Source: Pseudomonas mediterranea CFBP 5447 (GTDB taxonomy: Bacteria; Pseudomonadota; Gammaproteobacteria; Pseudomonadales; Pseudomonadaceae). From it: a stretch of 64,000 bases of DNA. Under the pieces are notes generated by a model. The model searched no databases. It saw only the letters and a program-made list of their open reading frames with translations, and was not told the DNA's origin. The stretch is from positions 1 to 64,000 of the forward strand of contig NZ_KN322961.1 of the NCBI RefSeq assembly GCF_000774145.1, written 5' to 3'. The translations under genes and the position numbers were made by a program. Every line of letters begins with the position of its first letter. Positions within the stretch are counted from its first letter, which is position 1. Of this stretch, positions 60,889 through 64,000 are shown in pieces.

Positions 60889-62682
60889 GTGACCACCACT
60901 ATCCAAAAATATAAGTGGCCTGCCTTGTTGGCCGTCGCACTGGCCGTTTTCTCAGCCTTGATATTCTTCCTGATCAAGTCCTATACCTACGACACCACGA
61001 CCTATTTCGAGTCCCGCGATTTCATCCGGCAACTCAAGCAGTCCGACGCCAACTGGAACGTCAAGATTCTGAGGAAAAAGATCGGCGTCAATAACAACCT
61101 GTCGCTGGTCCCACCGCCGGAAGCAGGCAGCCGCTGGGAGCAACTGGAACGGCTCAACAACACCGGCCCCTTGGCCGCCCTTTGGAACTCCAGGCGCCAG
61201 GGTTATGTGGATGCGATCAAGAACAAGACCCTGCTGGTGGAAGAGTTCGAACGGCACAATGCGAACTTGCGCACGGCCCTGGACGCCTTGCCCACGGCCG
61301 AGGATGACATTCAGACCCGGCTCAAGGAATTGCAAATGGGCAGTGCGACGGAGCGCCTGACAGCGGCTTCCAACGTCCTTGAACTGACCTTGACGACCAT
61401 GGAGTACGCCGCCTATGTCACCTCGGACAAAGCCAGGGAAGTAGAGAGTCAATTAAGCGAGCTGGAAAACTACATCCGCCAATTGCCCGCCCCCTATCAG
61501 CCTCCCTTTGTCACGCTGACGCAGCATGTCCGATCGATTATCGAAGAGCAGCCGATCGTCAATGATCTGCTTGACCGCATCAACGTGATTCCGGTGGCCC
61601 AGGAGCTGGACAACATCAATGAACTGTTGAATGAGACACAGCGCCGGACCGCCGCAACGGATCGTCAATACCATATCTACCTGGCCGTATGCGCCAGTCT
61701 CATGGCATTGCTGATGATTTACCTGGCGGTGCGACTGGTGCGCAGCTACGCCGTTATCAACCTGATCAACCATGAGTTGCAGTCGTCCAATGAGCGCCTC
61801 GAGGAACGGGTCGAGGAGCGCACCCGCGAACTGATGGAGGCCGAGCGCGAACTCGTGGACGCGGCGCGGATGGCGGGCATGGCCGAGATTGCCACGAACG
61901 TATTGCACAACGTCGGGAACGTCCTGAACAGCGTGAACATTTCCGCTGAGCTCGTTACCCGCAAGTTGAAGAACAGCAGGACACTGGGACTCGGAAAAGC
62001 GGTGAAGATGATGAATGAACACGCCGAAGACCTTGGCCAGTTCATGACCCTCGATGAAAAAGGCAAATTGCTTCCCCGTTACTTCAATGAGCTGGTCGAC
62101 TCCATCGCCGCCGAGCAGGCACTGCTGATCGACGAACTGGCGCAATTGACCAAGAGCGTCGACCACATCAAGGAAATCGTCACCACCCAGCAATCCTATG
62201 CCGGGGCGGCCCGGCTGATCGAGCCGCTCAATGTCAGTGATTTGTTCGAGGACGCGTTGCGCATGAACTCGGGCGCACTGAGCCGGCATCACGTCACGGT
62301 CATCAAGGACTATCAGGATGCGCCCACGATCATGGGCGATAAACACCGGCTGCTGCTGGTGCTGATCAACCTGATCAGTAATGCAAAATTCGCAATGTCC
62401 CATGTTGCCGAACCACGGGAGATGACCTTGGGTATACGGATCGTCGACCGGACAACGTTATGCCTGAGCGTCAAGGACCGCGGCGAAGGCATTGCCCCGG
62501 ATAATCTGGCGCGCATCTTCAACCACGGGTTCACCACTCGCAAGGATGGTCATGGGTTCGGCTTGCACAGCTGCGCCTTGGCAGCGGTCGAAATGAATGG
62601 CCGCCTCCACGTCCATAGCGATGGACCTGGTCAAGGCGCCCTCTTCACCCTGGAAATTCCACTGGAACTGGCACGGCCTTGA
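60889..62682 (+). CDS. Sensor histidine kinase with DAHL-type periplasmic domain
   Basis: 597-aa membrane kinase. TM1 is about 11-30. A 235-residue all-helical extracytoplasmic region (about 31-265) matches the DAHL double-helical sensor type. TM2 is about 266-288, then a coiled coil (SNERLEERVEERTRELMEAE). The H-box is atypical: GMAEIATNVLHNVGNVLNS with the likely phosphorylated His340. The ATPase has NLISNAKFAM (N box), VKDRGEGIAPDN (G1) and GHGFGLHSCALAA (G2). GTG start after AGGAGAACAGC. There is no response regulator adjacent, so the partner is unknown. Confidence 0.88.
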   Translation: MTTTIQKYKWPALLAVALAVFSALIFFLIKSYTYDTTTYFESRDFIRQLKQSDANWNVKILRKKIGVNNNLSLVPPPEAGSRWEQLERLNNTGPLAALWNSRRQGYVDAIKNKTLLVEEFERHNANLRTALDALPTAEDDIQTRLKELQMGSATERLTAASNVLELTLTTMEYAAYVTSDKAREVESQLSELENYIRQLPAPYQPPFVTLTQHVRSIIEEQPIVNDLLDRINVIPVAQELDNINELLNETQRRTAATDRQYHIYLAVCASLMALLMIYLAVRLVRSYAVINLINHELQSSNERLEERVEERTRELMEAERELVDAARMAGMAEIATNVLHNVGNVLNSVNISAELVTRKLKNSRTLGLGKAVKMMNEHAEDLGQFMTLDEKGKLLPRYFNELVDSIAAEQALLIDELAQLTKSVDHIKEIVTTQQSYAGAARLIEPLNVSDLFEDALRMNSGALSRHHVTVIKDYQDAPTIMGDKHRLLLVLINLISNAKFAMSHVAEPREMTLGIRIVDRTTLCLSVKDRGEGIAPDNLARIFNHGFTTRKDGHGFGLHSCALAAVEMNGRLHVHSDGPGQGALFTLEIPLELARP

Positions 62683-62728
62683 AAAGCCTGGTGTAGGGCA
62701 AGCGATTGGTGGTGAATGTGCCGACGCC

Positions 62729-62995
62729 ATCGCGAGCAGGCTCGCTCCCACAGGTGCTTGCTGGAAGCCAGGATTGTGTGATCGCGCAGAACCCTTGTGG
62801 GAGCGAGCCTGCTCGCGATGGCGGTGGGTCAGTCAACATCAACGCAAGCAGGCCCACTGCTATCGCGGGCAAGCCCTAATGCCAGTCATTACGCCACAAA
62901 CCTGTGGGAGCAAAGCTTGCTCGCGATAACGACAGACCAGTCAACATTGGTGCTGACTGACTTACCGCAATCGCGAGCAAGCTTTAATCCCAAAG
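62729..62995. repeat. Cluster of four to five REP elements
   Basis: Cores in alternating orientation at about 62732 (CGCGAGCAGGCTCGCTCCCA), 62795 (TGTGGGAGCGAGCCTGCTCG), 62862 (degenerate CGCGGGCAAGCC), 62903 (TGTGGGAGCAAAGCTTGCTC) and 62970 (CGCGAGCAAGCTTTAATCCC). Two subfamilies are mixed and some copies have decayed. The gap 62683-63069 contains no gene. Confidence 0.9.
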
Positions 62996-63069
62996 GCGTT
63001 GCGCCGTTTGATCCTTAACTGACAGGCATCAGGGCAAGCCCGCTTCCACAGAGTTAACGTCCAGCGCAG

Positions 63070-63261
63070 TTATTTATCGTTCATCGTCCGCGCCTCGCGG
63101 CTTCTCCTGGCCGGCAACGCCGCCGCATAAGCCAGCGCTTCTTCACGCGAGGCGAAGGAACCCAAGCGGTCAGCCTGGGTACAGACCCGCCATGGGCCGC
63201 TGTTTACGCTGAGGACGTCATATCCGTTGATGTGCATTTTCGTCAGCATTGCGGTACTCAT
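63070..63261 (-). CDS. Small conserved protein (63 aa)
   Basis: 63-aa protein starting at ATG 63261 with a core like the DUF2188 pattern: a short strand NGYDVLSVNSGPWRVCTQ, then a helix RLGSFASREEALAYAAALPA. No signal peptide or membrane segment. Its function is unknown. An in-frame extension to 63384 is possible but less likely. Confidence 0.6.
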   Translation of the reverse strand: MSTAMLTKMHINGYDVLSVNSGPWRVCTQADRLGSFASREEALAYAAALPARRSREARTMNDK

Positions 63262-63350
63262 CGTCAACCTCCTTCGGTATGGACCAAGGGTTACAGCGTC
63301 TACCTTACACTCAGTTGCGCCAGGGTGCCGACCGAACGTCGCAACTTGCA

Positions 63351-64000
63351 TCAGTGAGAATCCGAGTCCCAGAGCCAGTTCCACAGGCCGGGCAGGCGCT
63401 CCGGCTGGCCGCTTTCCTTGACCGTACGCGCCATGGCGGCCCGCTCCAGCGCCTGGCGATCGTCATAGAACGGCTTGGCGTCGGTCCTCACGCCCGTGGC
63501 ACTGGCGCTGTCGAGCAGGATCTGCAGGTATTCCCGGGCGTGTCGGGCGGTATAGCGATTGAGGTCGTGGAACGTCACCACCACCGGAATCACGCCATCG
63601 ACTGCCGGCAATTGCCCGGCAGCGATGCGCTCGCGCACCTCGGAGAGCTGGCGGGTCAGGTTGATCCGTCGGCGCGGACTGACGGTGATTCCCCAGATCT
63701 TGCCGTCGTTGGCGCTCAGGTCGGTGAGCAGCACATGCATGCCATGCCGTTGATAGGCCGCGAAGGTGCGCCGGTCATAACTCCAGAATGGCGGCCTTAC
63801 CAGGAGGGGCGGCGCACCGGTAATGGCAGCTATGTCGGCCCCACCGTCAGTGAGCGACTGCTCCAGATCCTCGGGACTCAGGAAGCGATGATTGGTGTGC
63901 CAATGGGTAGCCGTATGAAAACCCAACAGGTGACCTTCGCTCTGCTCACGGTGCATCACCGATCGACCGATATCGCTATCGCCGGCGCGCCAGGCACGGG
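63351..64000 (-). CDS. Polysaccharide deacetylase (NodB-type), 5' end beyond the window
   Basis: At least 216 residues, with the N-terminus beyond base 64000; the frame stays open to the edge. The visible part has the NodB-type metal motif HLLGFHTATHWHTNHRFLSP (H-x3-H-type pair), the RPPFWSYDRRTF segment expected for the conserved Arg-Pro-Pro loop and VVVTFHDLNRY with the late catalytic His. It removes N- or O-acetyl groups from a glycan. Localisation cannot be judged without the N-terminus. Confidence 0.85.
   Translation of the reverse strand, partial: RAWRAGDSDIGRSVMHREQSEGHLLGFHTATHWHTNHRFLSPEDLEQSLTDGGADIAAITGAPPLLVRPPFWSYDRRTFAAYQRHGMHVLLTDLSANDGKIWGITVSPRRRINLTRQLSEVRERIAAGQLPAVDGVIPVVVTFHDLNRYTARHAREYLQILLDSASATGVRTDAKPFYDDRQALERAAMARTVKESGQPERLPGLWNWLWDSDSH

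Noticed and set aside
62729..62995. Possible CRISPR array from regularly spaced repeats
   Set aside because: The repeats alternate in orientation, vary in sequence and belong to the REP family seen throughout the window; there are no cas genes.

Overview
The window is chromosomal DNA of a fluorescent Pseudomonas, most likely the P. fluorescens species complex. The evidence is the GC-rich coding, the GCGAGCAGGCTCGC-type REP repeats with TGTGGGAGC flanks, and gene sets typical of the genus: gnd-zwf-HAD, nhaB, cptA, dpkA, and the glgA-treZ-malQ-treY-DUF2934-glgX order also known in P. aeruginosa. There are no rRNA, prophage, CRISPR or complete insertion sequence genes. One tRNA (Ser, TGA) is present.

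Layout. 0-9 kb: a sigma-54 activator with a VpsR-like N-terminus, a small conserved protein, a delta-60 repeat protein, NhaB, and the translationally coupled gnd-zwf-HAD operon. 9-19 kb: housekeeping and regulatory genes (57-aa coiled coil, CptA phosphoethanolamine transferase, GNAT, ZapE, SnoaL-like, WYL regulator, LEA lipoprotein, nitrilase/LysR divergent pair, DUF883, DpkA). 19-24 kb: a 1604-residue DUF6543-type toxin-like protein with a C-terminal HExxH protease motif, then a minimal Fur-like winged-helix protein and two tiny membrane or lipoprotein genes.

25-32 kb is the most unusual region. It is a compact five-gene unit: an MdfA-type exporter, a LuxE-type acyl-protein synthetase, a LuxC acyl reductase fused to a PaaK-like adenylation domain, a second free-standing PaaK-like enzyme paralogous to that domain, and a tandem GNAT. 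It has no luciferase (LuxAB), no acyl carrier protein and no regulator. I interpret it as a cryptic reductive small-molecule pathway: acids are adenylated, reduced to aldehydes, possibly acylated or conjugated, and exported. A 40-bp imperfect inverted repeat sits immediately before the first start codon.

32-37 kb: a chemoreceptor, a DUF411 metal-binding protein, a periplasmic alpha/beta hydrolase and a D-2-hydroxyacid dehydrogenase. 37.8-50.8 kb: the alpha-glucan/trehalose cluster (GlgA makes glucan, GlgX debranches, MalQ rearranges, TreY and TreZ release trehalose), followed by a PIG-L deacetylase and an EEP-family phosphodiesterase. These genes are tied to osmotic and desiccation tolerance in pseudomonads. 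51-55.5 kb: a type V autotransporter, a related beta-barrel-only protein, a 166-bp near-perfect palindromic MITE-like element and a ParDE/RelE-type toxin-antitoxin pair. 55.6-64 kb: GapN, an EamA transporter, an Lrp regulator, a Bax-inhibitor-1 protein, tRNA-Ser, an SPFH protein, a DAHL-type sensor kinase, a REP cluster, a 63-aa protein and an edge-truncated polysaccharide deacetylase.
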